From Bacteroides zhangwenhongii (lineage in GTDB: Bacteria; Bacteroidota; Bacteroidia; Bacteroidales; Bacteroidaceae), in assembly GCF_009193325.2 (NCBI RefSeq), contig NZ_CP059856.1, positions 4,650,001 through 4,714,000 on the forward strand: a DNA stretch of 64,000 nt. The letters run 5' to 3'. Below, one piece after another: positions 30,385 to 42,971 of the stretch (positions within the stretch are counted from its first letter, which is position 1; every line of letters starts with the position of its first letter). The notes beneath the pieces are model-generated. The model made no database searches. It saw nothing but the letters and a program-made list of their open reading frames with translations, and was not told where the DNA came from. Position numbers and translations under genes: made by a program.

Positions 30385-31401
30385 ATGAAGACAAAAAAGA
30401 GTTTCCTTTGGCTGGCTTTCCTAATTCTGGCAACTATCTGGATATTGGCCAGGCACAATCAACAAGCAAACTACAACAGTATTACCGGTCTGGTGTTCGG
30501 AACCGTTTACAATATCACTTATCAATATGACGGTGACTTAAAACCGGAAATCGAAGCGGAGTTAAAACGATTCGACTTGTCACTGTCACCCTTCAATGAC
30601 AGTTCTGTCATCAGTCGCGTCAATCGTAACGAAGAAATAGTGACAGATACTTTTTTCCAAAAATGCTTCAACCGTTCTATGGAGATCTCCCGCGAGACCC
30701 AAGGAGCTTTTGACATAACGATAGCCCCACTCGCCAATGCGTGGGGATTCGGATTCAAGAAAGGCACTTTCCCTGATTCCATAATGATAGATAGTTTGTT
30801 GCAAATCACCGGATATGACAAAGTAAAACTTGAGAACGAAAAGATTATCAAACAAGATCCGCGTATTATGTTGAGTTGTAGTGCTGTAGCCAAGGGATAC
30901 TCAGTGGATGTAGTCGCCCGTCTGTTGGATAGAAAAGGAATCAAGAACTATATGATAGATATAGGTGGCGAAGTGGTGGTAAAAGGATTCAATCCTAAAA
31001 ACGACCGTTGGCGTATCGGAATCAACAAGCCTATCGATGATTCTCTCTCTGTAAAACAAGATATACAGACGGTACTCAAAGTGACCGATCTCGGTATGGC
31101 TACTTCCGGAAACTACCGCAACTTCTATTACAAAGACGGAAAGAAATATGCCCATACCATTGATCCGAGAACGGGCTATCCTGTGCAGCATAACATTCTG
31201 TCCGCTACTGTGATAGCGGAAGATTGTATGACAGCCGACGCTTTGGCTACCTCATTTATGGTGATGGGGCTTGAAAAAGCGGAGGCTTTCTGTAAAGCGC
31301 ATCCCAAGATTGATGCTTACTTTATATATAGTGGAGAAAAAGGAGAGTTCGAGACTTATTACACGGAAGGCATGAAACAATATATAACGGAAGCTCCCTG
31401 A
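30385..31401 (+). CDS. apbE: FAD:protein FMN transferase ApbE
   Basis: ApbE attaches FMN covalently to Thr/Ser of membrane flavoproteins such as NqrB/NqrC and RnfG. The 338-residue protein has a signal or anchor helix at the N-terminus (about 8-22; no Cys for lipidation). Family motifs are present: DIGGEVVVKGFN (near 193), HTIDPRTGYPV (near 260-270) and the C-terminal MTADALATSFMVMG. It follows mntP by 32 bp. Its target flavoproteins are not in this window. Confidence 0.95.
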   Translation: MKTKKSFLWLAFLILATIWILARHNQQANYNSITGLVFGTVYNITYQYDGDLKPEIEAELKRFDLSLSPFNDSSVISRVNRNEEIVTDTFFQKCFNRSMEISRETQGAFDITIAPLANAWGFGFKKGTFPDSIMIDSLLQITGYDKVKLENEKIIKQDPRIMLSCSAVAKGYSVDVVARLLDRKGIKNYMIDIGGEVVVKGFNPKNDRWRIGINKPIDDSLSVKQDIQTVLKVTDLGMATSGNYRNFYYKDGKKYAHTIDPRTGYPVQHNILSATVIAEDCMTADALATSFMVMGLEKAEAFCKAHPKIDAYFIYSGEKGEFETYYTEGMKQYITEAP

Positions 31402-31428
31402 TCATTCCGTTTCCTTGTTTTCACGCAC

Positions 31429-31464
31429 AAAAAAACCTATCCGGACTTTACAGTACCGGACAGG
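31429..31464 (-). terminator. Terminator of the OmpH-like gene
   Basis: CCTATCCGG (31436-31444) pairs with CCGGACAGG (31456-31464) with one mismatch. On the minus strand the stem is followed by a U-run of seven. It lies in the gap between the convergent apbE and OmpH-like genes. Confidence 0.85.
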
Positions 31465-31496
31465 CAAAAAATTTAAATATATAATAAAAAAATGAT

Positions 31497-32099
31497 CTAT
31501 TTCTTTACCGGTGAATATCGGGCATTCAATCCGTTTACGATTTCTTCTGTAATATTAAACGCGCTATCAGCATAAAGCAGATTATCGAAACCGGTGTTGC
31601 TGAAAATCAAGCTATATCCGTGAGTCTTATTATATTCTTTCAGGAATGCGTTGATAGAATCACGGAACTGCAAGCTATTCTTATTGTTCTCTTCCATCAA
31701 GCCATTCTGAAGCTTATTGCTCAGCTCTTGCAAGTCTTGTTCCAACTTTACCAGACGGTTATATTCCTGCTGTGCTCTATCTTGTGACAGGAAAGCATTG
31801 TTTTCCACTTTCTTCTGGAAGTCCTGCTTTTCCTTATTCAAGGAGTTAGCTTTCTGATTCAATGTCATACGAACATTCTCGCTTTTCTTCACCATAGCCT
31901 CATTCAAGTCAATACAAAAATTGTATTTGGCCAACAGCGAGTCTATTTCAACATAAGCAATTTTCATTCCTGACAATTCAGCATTTGCCTGAACGGGAGT
32001 TGTAGCAGTTTGATTATCAGCTTTGCCAGCGCATTGTGAAAATAAAACGATAAACGCAAGAGCAGCCAAACCGTTCATGAGGTAGTTCATTCTATTCAT
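31497..32099 (-). CDS. OmpH/Skp-family periplasmic chaperone
   Basis: The 200-residue protein has a lipoprotein-type signal (FSQCAG; Cys near residue 24). It is followed by the Skp-like pattern: an initial beta segment (KIAYVEIDSLLAKYNF), then two long charged helices of about 40 residues each (KSENVRMTLNQKANSLNKEKQ, and RAQQEYNRLVKLEQDLQELSNKLQ), and a closing segment (HGYSLIFSNTGFDNLLYAD). Skp-type trimers carry unfolded outer-membrane proteins through the periplasm; here lipidation would tether it. A 77-residue membrane protein gene lies 28 bp upstream on the same strand. Confidence 0.9.
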   Translation of the reverse strand: MNRMNYLMNGLAALAFIVLFSQCAGKADNQTATTPVQANAELSGMKIAYVEIDSLLAKYNFCIDLNEAMVKKSENVRMTLNQKANSLNKEKQDFQKKVENNAFLSQDRAQQEYNRLVKLEQDLQELSNKLQNGLMEENNKNSLQFRDSINAFLKEYNKTHGYSLIFSNTGFDNLLYADSAFNITEEIVNGLNARYSPVKK

Positions 32100-32126
32100 A
32101 ATTAATAAGTATTGTTTTTAATAAAT

Positions 32127-32360
32127 TTAATTCATACTATCATTCAAGGCCTTTTCTAACTCATCAATAGAAAAGCGCGGTTTCTTCTGTGCCTCACGAT
32201 CCTGAGACTGAGCACACCCAATTCCCTTTTTACGCAACGCCTTATTCCCACTCACATGACCATTCGGGAACTTCCCGCCCTTCGTAAAGAATACTTTCAC
32301 CCCCAATAAAACCAGGGAAATAGCAACTATTAACAAAGTTATCAGTATAGTCTCAACCAT
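32127..32360 (-). CDS. Small conserved membrane protein of unknown function
   Basis: This 77-residue protein has one N-terminal membrane helix (about residues 3-25). A conserved-looking segment follows (FPNGHVSGNKALRKKGIGC, near residues 31-49) and then a charged tail with a C-terminal helix. The His, Asn-Lys and Cys residues suggest a defined motif rather than random sequence. I recall similar small proteins in Bacteroidota but know no function. It sits 28 bp before the OmpH-like gene with a likely promoter box TATCTTTG at 32381-32388 on the minus strand. Confidence 0.75.
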   Translation of the reverse strand: MVETILITLLIVAISLVLLGVKVFFTKGGKFPNGHVSGNKALRKKGIGCAQSQDREAQKKPRFSIDELEKALNDSMN

Positions 32361-32494
32361 TTCTATTAATTTTGTGAATGCAAAGATAGGCTTTAATGAG
32401 ATATGAGTTCAGATAAGTCAATCAAATTAACCATATTTAGCAATAGAAGAAGCTAAAACCGCCCTTCTATTCCTTATTATAATAAAGAAACAAC

Positions 32495-33955
32495 ATGGAA
32501 AAAAAAGACCTAAAGCCGGCCGGCGTATTCAAGTATTTTGAAGAAATCTGCCAAGTACCGCGCCCTTCGAAGAAGGAAGAGAAAATGATTGCCTACCTAA
32601 AGGCATTCGGAGCTAAACATAATCTTGAGACCAAAGTGGACGAAGCGGGCAACGTACTGATTAAAAAGCCTGCCACTCCCGGAAAGGAAAACCTGCAAAC
32701 TGTAGTACTGCAATCGCACATTGACATGGTATGTGAGAAAAACAATGATGTTCAACACGACTTCCTCACCGATCCAATCGAAACAGAAATAGACGGTGAA
32801 TGGCTGAAAGCCAAAGGAACCACACTCGGAGCCGACAATGGTATCGGTGTGGCTACAGAGCTGGCTATTCTTGCCGATGACAGCATAGAACACGGACCGC
32901 TGGAATGTCTGTTCACCGTAGATGAAGAAACCGGACTGACCGGAGCATTTGCCCTAAAAGAAGGTTTTATGAGCGGAGATATCCTTTTGAATCTCGACTC
33001 TGAGGATGAAGGGGAAATCTTTATCGGATGTGCCGGTGGTATTGACTCCGTAGCAGAATTTACGTATAAAGAAATCGAAGTACCTGCCGGATATTTCTTC
33101 TTCAAAGTAGAAGTAAAAGGACTGAAAGGAGGCCACTCTGGAGGAGATATCCATCTGGGACGCGGCAATGCCAACAAAATCTTGAACCGTTTCCTTACCC
33201 GCATAGCCAATAACCACGATTTGTACCTTTGCGAAATCAACGGTGGAAATCTGCGCAATGCCATCCCTCGTGAAGCTTATGCCATCTGTGCAGTTCCCGA
33301 AGATGCAAAACATGACGTACGCACCGAACTGAACATCTTCGCCAGTGAAATGGAAGACGAGCTGTCAGTTGTAGAACCGGATTTGAAATTGGTTCTCGAA
33401 TCAGAGACTCCCCGCCAGACAGCTATCGACCAAGATACCACCGACCGCCTGTTGAAAGCACTGTACGCGGCTCCTCACGGAGTATATGCAATGAGTCAAG
33501 ACATTCCGGGACTGGTAGAAACATCCACGAACCTTGCTTCGGTGAAGATGAAACCCGACCATATCATCCGTATTGAAACCAGCCAGCGTAGTTCTATATT
33601 GTCCGCACGCAACGATATGGCAAATACCGTACGTGCCGTATTCAGACTGGCTGGAGCGGAAGTCACTTTCGGTGAAGGTTATCCGGGATGGAAGCCCAAC
33701 CCGCATTCGGCCATTCTCGAAGTGGCAGCCGAATCCTACAAACGCCTGTTCGGTGTAGAAGCCAAAGTGAAAGCAATTCACGCAGGACTCGAATGTGGCC
33801 TGTTCCTCGATAAATATCCCACATTGGACATGATTTCCTTCGGACCGACATTGACGGGAGTACACTCTCCGGACGAACGGATGCTTATCCCTACCGTAGA
33901 GAAGTTCTGGAAACATTTATTGGATATTCTGGTACATGTCCCTGCTAAAAAATAA
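32495..33955 (+). CDS. pepD: Aminoacyl-histidine dipeptidase (M20C)
   Basis: PepD hydrolyses Xaa-His dipeptides such as carnosine. The 486-residue protein belongs to the M20C metallopeptidase family. It has the metal-binding motif LQSHIDMVCEKNND (residues 73-86), TTLGADNGIGVA with the bridging Asp, and VDEETGLTGAFAL with the catalytic Glu, followed by a lid domain (KGGHSGGDIHLGRGN). The length is the usual PepD length. The following gene starts inside its last seven codons, on the same strand, so the two are translationally coupled. Confidence 0.96.
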   Translation: MEKKDLKPAGVFKYFEEICQVPRPSKKEEKMIAYLKAFGAKHNLETKVDEAGNVLIKKPATPGKENLQTVVLQSHIDMVCEKNNDVQHDFLTDPIETEIDGEWLKAKGTTLGADNGIGVATELAILADDSIEHGPLECLFTVDEETGLTGAFALKEGFMSGDILLNLDSEDEGEIFIGCAGGIDSVAEFTYKEIEVPAGYFFFKVEVKGLKGGHSGGDIHLGRGNANKILNRFLTRIANNHDLYLCEINGGNLRNAIPREAYAICAVPEDAKHDVRTELNIFASEMEDELSVVEPDLKLVLESETPRQTAIDQDTTDRLLKALYAAPHGVYAMSQDIPGLVETSTNLASVKMKPDHIIRIETSQRSSILSARNDMANTVRAVFRLAGAEVTFGEGYPGWKPNPHSAILEVAAESYKRLFGVEAKVKAIHAGLECGLFLDKYPTLDMISFGPTLTGVHSPDERMLIPTVEKFWKHLLDILVHVPAKK

Positions 33956-35075
33956 AAGACGGATAAGTCTGCGACAACTAAAGTATGGTAACAGTGAAAC
34001 AAGAGTAGCTGTTACCATACTCTTTTTTGTTATCTGTTCATGGAACGCACCGGCACAAGAAAATATCCGGTTCCGTGTTGCCTGCTGGAATACAGAAAAC
34101 TTGTTTGATACCCACCATGACAGTCTGAAGAACGATTACGAGTTCTTTCCCAATGCCATGCGCCATTGGAATTACAACAGATATAAAAAGAAACTGAGTG
34201 ATATCGCACGTGTCATCACTGCTATCGGTGAATGGAATGCTCCAGCACTCATAGGCCTCTGCGAAGTAGAGAACGACACAGTACTCCGTGACCTCACCCA
34301 CCGTTCGCCTTTGCAAGAGCTCGATTATCGTTATGTAATGACTGACTCTCCCGATCTAAGAGGTATCGACGTGGCTCTTCTTTACCAACGGGATTTATTC
34401 AAACTCTTATCCTCCCGCTCTATTTCCATTCCTGTGTTCAGGCAACATCGCCCGACAAGAGATTTGCTGCACGTCAACGGTCTGCTGCTGACCGGAGATA
34501 CATTGGATGTATTCGTCTGCCATCTTCCAAGCCGCTCAGGCGGAGCAAAAGAATCCGAGCCTTATCGACTCCATGCCGCTCAAATTTTACGCACAGAAGT
34601 GGATAGCGTCCTGCATACCCGTCTCCATCCTCAAGTCATCATCATGGGCGACTTCAATGATTATCCCAACAATAAATCAATTCGTAAAATACTCGAAGCG
34701 GAAGCTCCTCCTATCCGTTCCGATAGTTTGGATATAGCAACCCATCCTGCTACCTCACCCTCATCCCTATCCCCGTTAAAGCTCTATCATCTGCTTGCCC
34801 GAAAAGCAAAGACTGCCAATTTCGGTTCATATAAATATCATGGGGAATGGGGATTGCTCGACCATTTAATTGTATCCGGTACATTGCTCAACACTTCCGG
34901 TAATTTCTTCACTCATGAGGAAAAAGCGAAAGTCTGCCAACTTCCTTTTTTGTTGACCGACGACAAGAAGTATGGAGGTAAAGAACCTTTTCGCACCTAT
35001 AAAGGAATGAAATATCAAGGAGGGTTCAGCGACCACCTTCCCATCTATACAGACTTCGAACTAGTACTCCCCTGA
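33936..35075 (+). CDS. Secreted endonuclease/exonuclease/phosphatase-family protein
   Basis: This 379-residue protein has a signal peptide (hydrophobic VAVTILFFVICSW, cleavage near residue 40). An EEP-fold domain follows with ACWNTENLFDTHHD (metal Asn/Glu), GLCEVENDTVL, IIMGDFNDYPNN (catalytic Asp/Asn) and GFSDHLPIYTDF (catalytic His). The fold covers DNases, phosphodiesterases and sphingomyelinases, so the substrate is open. It overlaps pepD by 20 bp, and no later ATG precedes the signal peptide. It is followed by a 22-bp palindromic tandem repeat. Confidence 0.92.
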   Translation: MSLLKNKRRISLRQLKYGNSETRVAVTILFFVICSWNAPAQENIRFRVACWNTENLFDTHHDSLKNDYEFFPNAMRHWNYNRYKKKLSDIARVITAIGEWNAPALIGLCEVENDTVLRDLTHRSPLQELDYRYVMTDSPDLRGIDVALLYQRDLFKLLSSRSISIPVFRQHRPTRDLLHVNGLLLTGDTLDVFVCHLPSRSGGAKESEPYRLHAAQILRTEVDSVLHTRLHPQVIIMGDFNDYPNNKSIRKILEAEAPPIRSDSLDIATHPATSPSSLSPLKLYHLLARKAKTANFGSYKYHGEWGLLDHLIVSGTLLNTSGNFFTHEEKAKVCQLPFLLTDDKKYGGKEPFRTYKGMKYQGGFSDHLPIYTDFELVLP

Positions 35076-35106
35076 CAAAGCTCACACAGCCACAGGAAGC
35101 AGTTTA

Positions 35107-35216
35107 GTGCCACCACGTTGGCACAATAGTGTCATCGCATTGGCATAACAGTGCCAACGTAGTGGCACAGTCGTGACACTAACGTGGCATGACCACGGCA
35201 TCAACGTGACGTATTC
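35107..35216. repeat. Degenerate 22-bp palindromic tandem repeat, five units
   Basis: Units begin at 35107, 35129, 35151, 35173 and 35195, each 22 bp. The clearest units are imperfect palindromes of GTGCCA-N6-TGGCAC form (units 1 and 3); the others keep most of the bases (GTGTCA...TGGCAT, GTGACA...TGGCAT). The array fills the gap between the rightward EEP gene and the leftward mscS gene, so it could act as a terminator or barrier between convergent transcripts. Confidence 0.75.
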
Positions 35217-35219
35217 CGT

Positions 35220-36395
35220 TCAATCCGAATACTGATAAACCTTTAAGTCAAACTTGGGAACCATTGCCAGCAAATGGTCAAAGATATCCGATTGGATACG
35301 TTCGTACTCTTTCCAGATTTTATTTCGGGAAAAGAAGTAAACCTGAATAGGCACTCCATACATCGTAGCCTCTTTCTGGCTGATAATCAGATCCAAATCT
35401 TGGTTCACTACAGGCAAGCTGCACAAATAGCGTTCAATATATACCCTATATACTTGGGAATTGGTCGGAACCGTCCCTTCTTCCGGCTGATAGTCTGCCA
35501 TCAAGGGAATCTCCTTCCGGTAACGGTCCAGCATTTCCGGTGTACAGAACTGTAAAGTAGTCAGATCTAAGGTAATGTTCTTCATGACCCTCCGTCCTCC
35601 CGACTCCGTCATTCCCCGCCAATTCTGAAATGGCGTACTCACTAACGTATAAGGCGGAACCGTAGAAATTGTATTATCAAAATTCTGAATCTTAACCGTA
35701 TTCAACGTAATTTCCTGCACCGTGCCATTGGCTTCCCCCGAAGGCAGCGTAACCCAGTCGCCCGGACGTACCATATCATTGGCAGAAAGCTGAATGCCCG
35801 CCACAAAGCCCAAAATAGAATCCTTGAATACCAACATCAGGATAGCTGCCGACGCTCCCAATCCTGCAAACAGACTGGCAGGAGACTTATTTACAATAAT
35901 AGCGATGATTACAATTCCGCCCACAAAGAAAAGAACGACCTGCAAGACTTGAATAAATCCTTTCATAGGCCGGTTCTTCATAGATTCTTTACCATCGTAA
36001 ATATCCATAATCATCAGCAGGATACCATTAATAGCCAACAACAGCGAAAAGATTATATAAATGGTGCACGCTTTCTGTGAAATCAGCAATAACTCTTTTC
36101 CACGAACAAATGCCATTGGCAAAAGAGCATAAACAAGAAAAGCCGGAATAGTATGAATCAGATGATGGAACACTTTACGCTTCATCAGCAGTGTATTCCA
36201 TTTATGCGGCTTTCGCCGGGTATACTGTTTCATTCCTCCTATGAGAATTGCCTGACAGAGATAATTCAAGCCGACAGCAATCGCTATCATCAATATAGCA
36301 ATAATAGTTTCATCAAAACGGTCGGCAACTTCCGGGTCTATCCCCCAATCTATCAGGATTTTATTCATCCACTTTCCTAAATCTACTACGAGCAT
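35220..36395 (-). CDS. Small-conductance mechanosensitive channel, MscS family
   Basis: The 391-residue protein has about four or five membrane helices in its first 180 residues. The MscS core follows, with pore helix GLGASAAILMLVFKDSILGFVAGIQL (about 195-225) and the cytoplasmic beta domain GDWVTLPSGEANGTVQEITLNTVKI. MscS opens under membrane tension to release solutes in hypo-osmotic shock. The start at 36395 is chosen because the in-frame ATG at 36485 lies inside the terminator of the upstream sulfatase gene. It lies downstream of the carbohydrate locus, separated by that terminator, so it is probably a separate unit. Confidence 0.9.
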   Translation of the reverse strand: MLVVDLGKWMNKILIDWGIDPEVADRFDETIIAILMIAIAVGLNYLCQAILIGGMKQYTRRKPHKWNTLLMKRKVFHHLIHTIPAFLVYALLPMAFVRGKELLLISQKACTIYIIFSLLLAINGILLMIMDIYDGKESMKNRPMKGFIQVLQVVLFFVGGIVIIAIIVNKSPASLFAGLGASAAILMLVFKDSILGFVAGIQLSANDMVRPGDWVTLPSGEANGTVQEITLNTVKIQNFDNTISTVPPYTLVSTPFQNWRGMTESGGRRVMKNITLDLTTLQFCTPEMLDRYRKEIPLMADYQPEEGTVPTNSQVYRVYIERYLCSLPVVNQDLDLIISQKEATMYGVPIQVYFFSRNKIWKEYERIQSDIFDHLLAMVPKFDLKVYQYSD

Positions 36396-36450
36396 AACTT
36401 CTGTCTTTTTTAAGAAATAACAGTCTGGATATACATTTGGTTTAGAAAAT

Positions 36451-36496
36451 AAAAAAAGACCGGCATCCGACTCATAAAGAATCAAGACGCCAGTCT
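36451..36496 (-). terminator. Terminator at the end of the carbohydrate locus
   Basis: On the minus strand AGACTGGCGTC pairs with GATGCCGGTCT, followed by a run of seven U. It lies 26 bp past the stop of the last sulfatase gene and marks the left end of the leftward PUL operon. Confidence 0.88.
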
Positions 36497-36521
36497 ACAC
36501 TGCTACTCTCTAAGCATTCTT

Positions 36522-38072
36522 TTACAAAGGCAAACCATAACGACCGTCTACTATCTTTTCCAATTGTTGCGACATTTTCGTCACTATTTTCGGATTCTTC
36601 TCTGCTACATTATTCTTTTCAGTCGGATCTTTCTTTATGTCATAAAGTTGAGGTTTCATGCTGTTACCTAATTCAATATTGACATTTTTGTTATATGCAG
36701 GACCTTTCCCGGGACGCAGGTATTTCCACCGTCCATCCGTCAACGACAGATTATTCTGTGCATTCTGAAGTACCAGCCATTCCCGACCTTTCTTTTCTTT
36801 ACCTGTCCAGGCATTCAGTAACGGTTCACTATCCGGAGCAGCTCCCTCCGGCAAACGGAAATTCATCATTTGCGCAAAAGTAGCAAACCAGTCTATCTGA
36901 CAAAGCAACGCATCCGAAACGGTACCGGGACGAATCACTCCCTGCCAACTCCAAATACACGGCACACGTGTACCGGCTTCGTAAGCACTGTATTTTCCTC
37001 CACGATAAACACCTCCGGGTTTATGATCGCCCAGTAATTCTACCGCCTGATCCTTATAACCGTCATCCACTACCGGCCCGTTATCACTAGACAAAACCAC
37101 CAATGTATTTTTATCCAGTCCCAAGCGTTCCAATGCATCCAGCACTTGTCCTACCGACCAGTCAAATTCAAGAAGACAATCGCCACGAGATCCCATACCG
37201 CTTTTGCCAACAAACTGAGGAGACGGCACACGAGGAACGTGTGCATCCTGAGTGGCGAAATACAAAAAGAAGGGAGCATCCTTGTGTCCTTCAATAAAAG
37301 ATATCGCTTTCCCGGTTAAAGTTTCCGCAATCTTATCATCTTGCCAAAGAGCGGATTTTCCACCTTTCATATACCCGATACGTGAGATACCGTTGACAAT
37401 ACTTTGATTGTGACCATGGGAAGGATGCATTTTCAGCAGTTCCGGATTGTCTTTCCCGGTAGGTTCACCCGGAAAGTTCTTTTTATAACTTACTTGAATC
37501 GGATCATTCGGATCAAGATTAATCACCCGGTCGTTTTCCACAAAAACACACGGCACACGGTCACCGGTAGCGGCCATGATAAATGAATAATCAAACCCGA
37601 TATCATTTGTGCCCGGTTTCAAAGGCTTGTTCCAATCCTGTTCACCTCCCTTGTCGCCAAGTCCCAAATGCCATTTACCTACCACCCCCGTACTATATCC
37701 TGCCTCTTTGAACATATCCGCCATTGTATAACGTTCCGGACGGATGATAGATGCGGCATCTCCGTCTGCAATTCCCGTTCCTTCCTTACGCCAAGCGTAT
37801 TCACCGGTCAGCATAGCATAACGGGAAGGCGTACTTGTAGCGGCAGCACTATGCGCATTTGTAAAACGTACTCCCATCTTTGCCAAACGCTCTACATTAG
37901 GAGTGTGAATCGTCTTCGCTCCATTGCAACTCAAATCACCATAGCCTATGTCATCGGCATAAATAAAGACTACATTCGGACGGTTTATCTGTCTTTCCTG
38001 GGCAGATGTCTGAGAAACCAGACAAGAGGTTAAAGCCAAAGGCAATATACCATAATAATATTCTTTTTTCAT
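36522..38072 (-). CDS. Type I sulfatase, arylsulfatase-A-like (Ser-type)
   Basis: The 516-residue secreted sulfatase has a signal peptide ending near TSAQ (residue 25). The formylglycine motif is STPSR at residues 80-84; Ser80 would be oxidised by an anaerobic sulfatase-maturating enzyme encoded elsewhere. Metal ligands sit in IYADDIGYGD near the N-terminus and SSDNGP in the middle; GKWHLGLGD carries catalytic Lys/His. A small C-terminal domain (about 420-516) completes the fold. It may belong to the S1_15/S1_16-like groups that act on sulfated galactose or GalNAc; this subfamily guess is from memory. It is the last gene of the PUL, 30 bp after the GH2-GH29 gene. Confidence 0.92.
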   Translation of the reverse strand: MKKEYYYGILPLALTSCLVSQTSAQERQINRPNVVFIYADDIGYGDLSCNGAKTIHTPNVERLAKMGVRFTNAHSAAATSTPSRYAMLTGEYAWRKEGTGIADGDAASIIRPERYTMADMFKEAGYSTGVVGKWHLGLGDKGGEQDWNKPLKPGTNDIGFDYSFIMAATGDRVPCVFVENDRVINLDPNDPIQVSYKKNFPGEPTGKDNPELLKMHPSHGHNQSIVNGISRIGYMKGGKSALWQDDKIAETLTGKAISFIEGHKDAPFFLYFATQDAHVPRVPSPQFVGKSGMGSRGDCLLEFDWSVGQVLDALERLGLDKNTLVVLSSDNGPVVDDGYKDQAVELLGDHKPGGVYRGGKYSAYEAGTRVPCIWSWQGVIRPGTVSDALLCQIDWFATFAQMMNFRLPEGAAPDSEPLLNAWTGKEKKGREWLVLQNAQNNLSLTDGRWKYLRPGKGPAYNKNVNIELGNSMKPQLYDIKKDPTEKNNVAEKNPKIVTKMSQQLEKIVDGRYGLPL

Positions 38073-38102
38073 CTTATGTTCTGAAATAATAGGTTATCTG
38101 TA

Positions 38103-42971
<4,869 letters not shown>

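Noticed and set aside
35107..35216. CRISPR array
   Set aside because: Units abut with no unique spacers, repeats are diverged palindromes and no cas genes are present.
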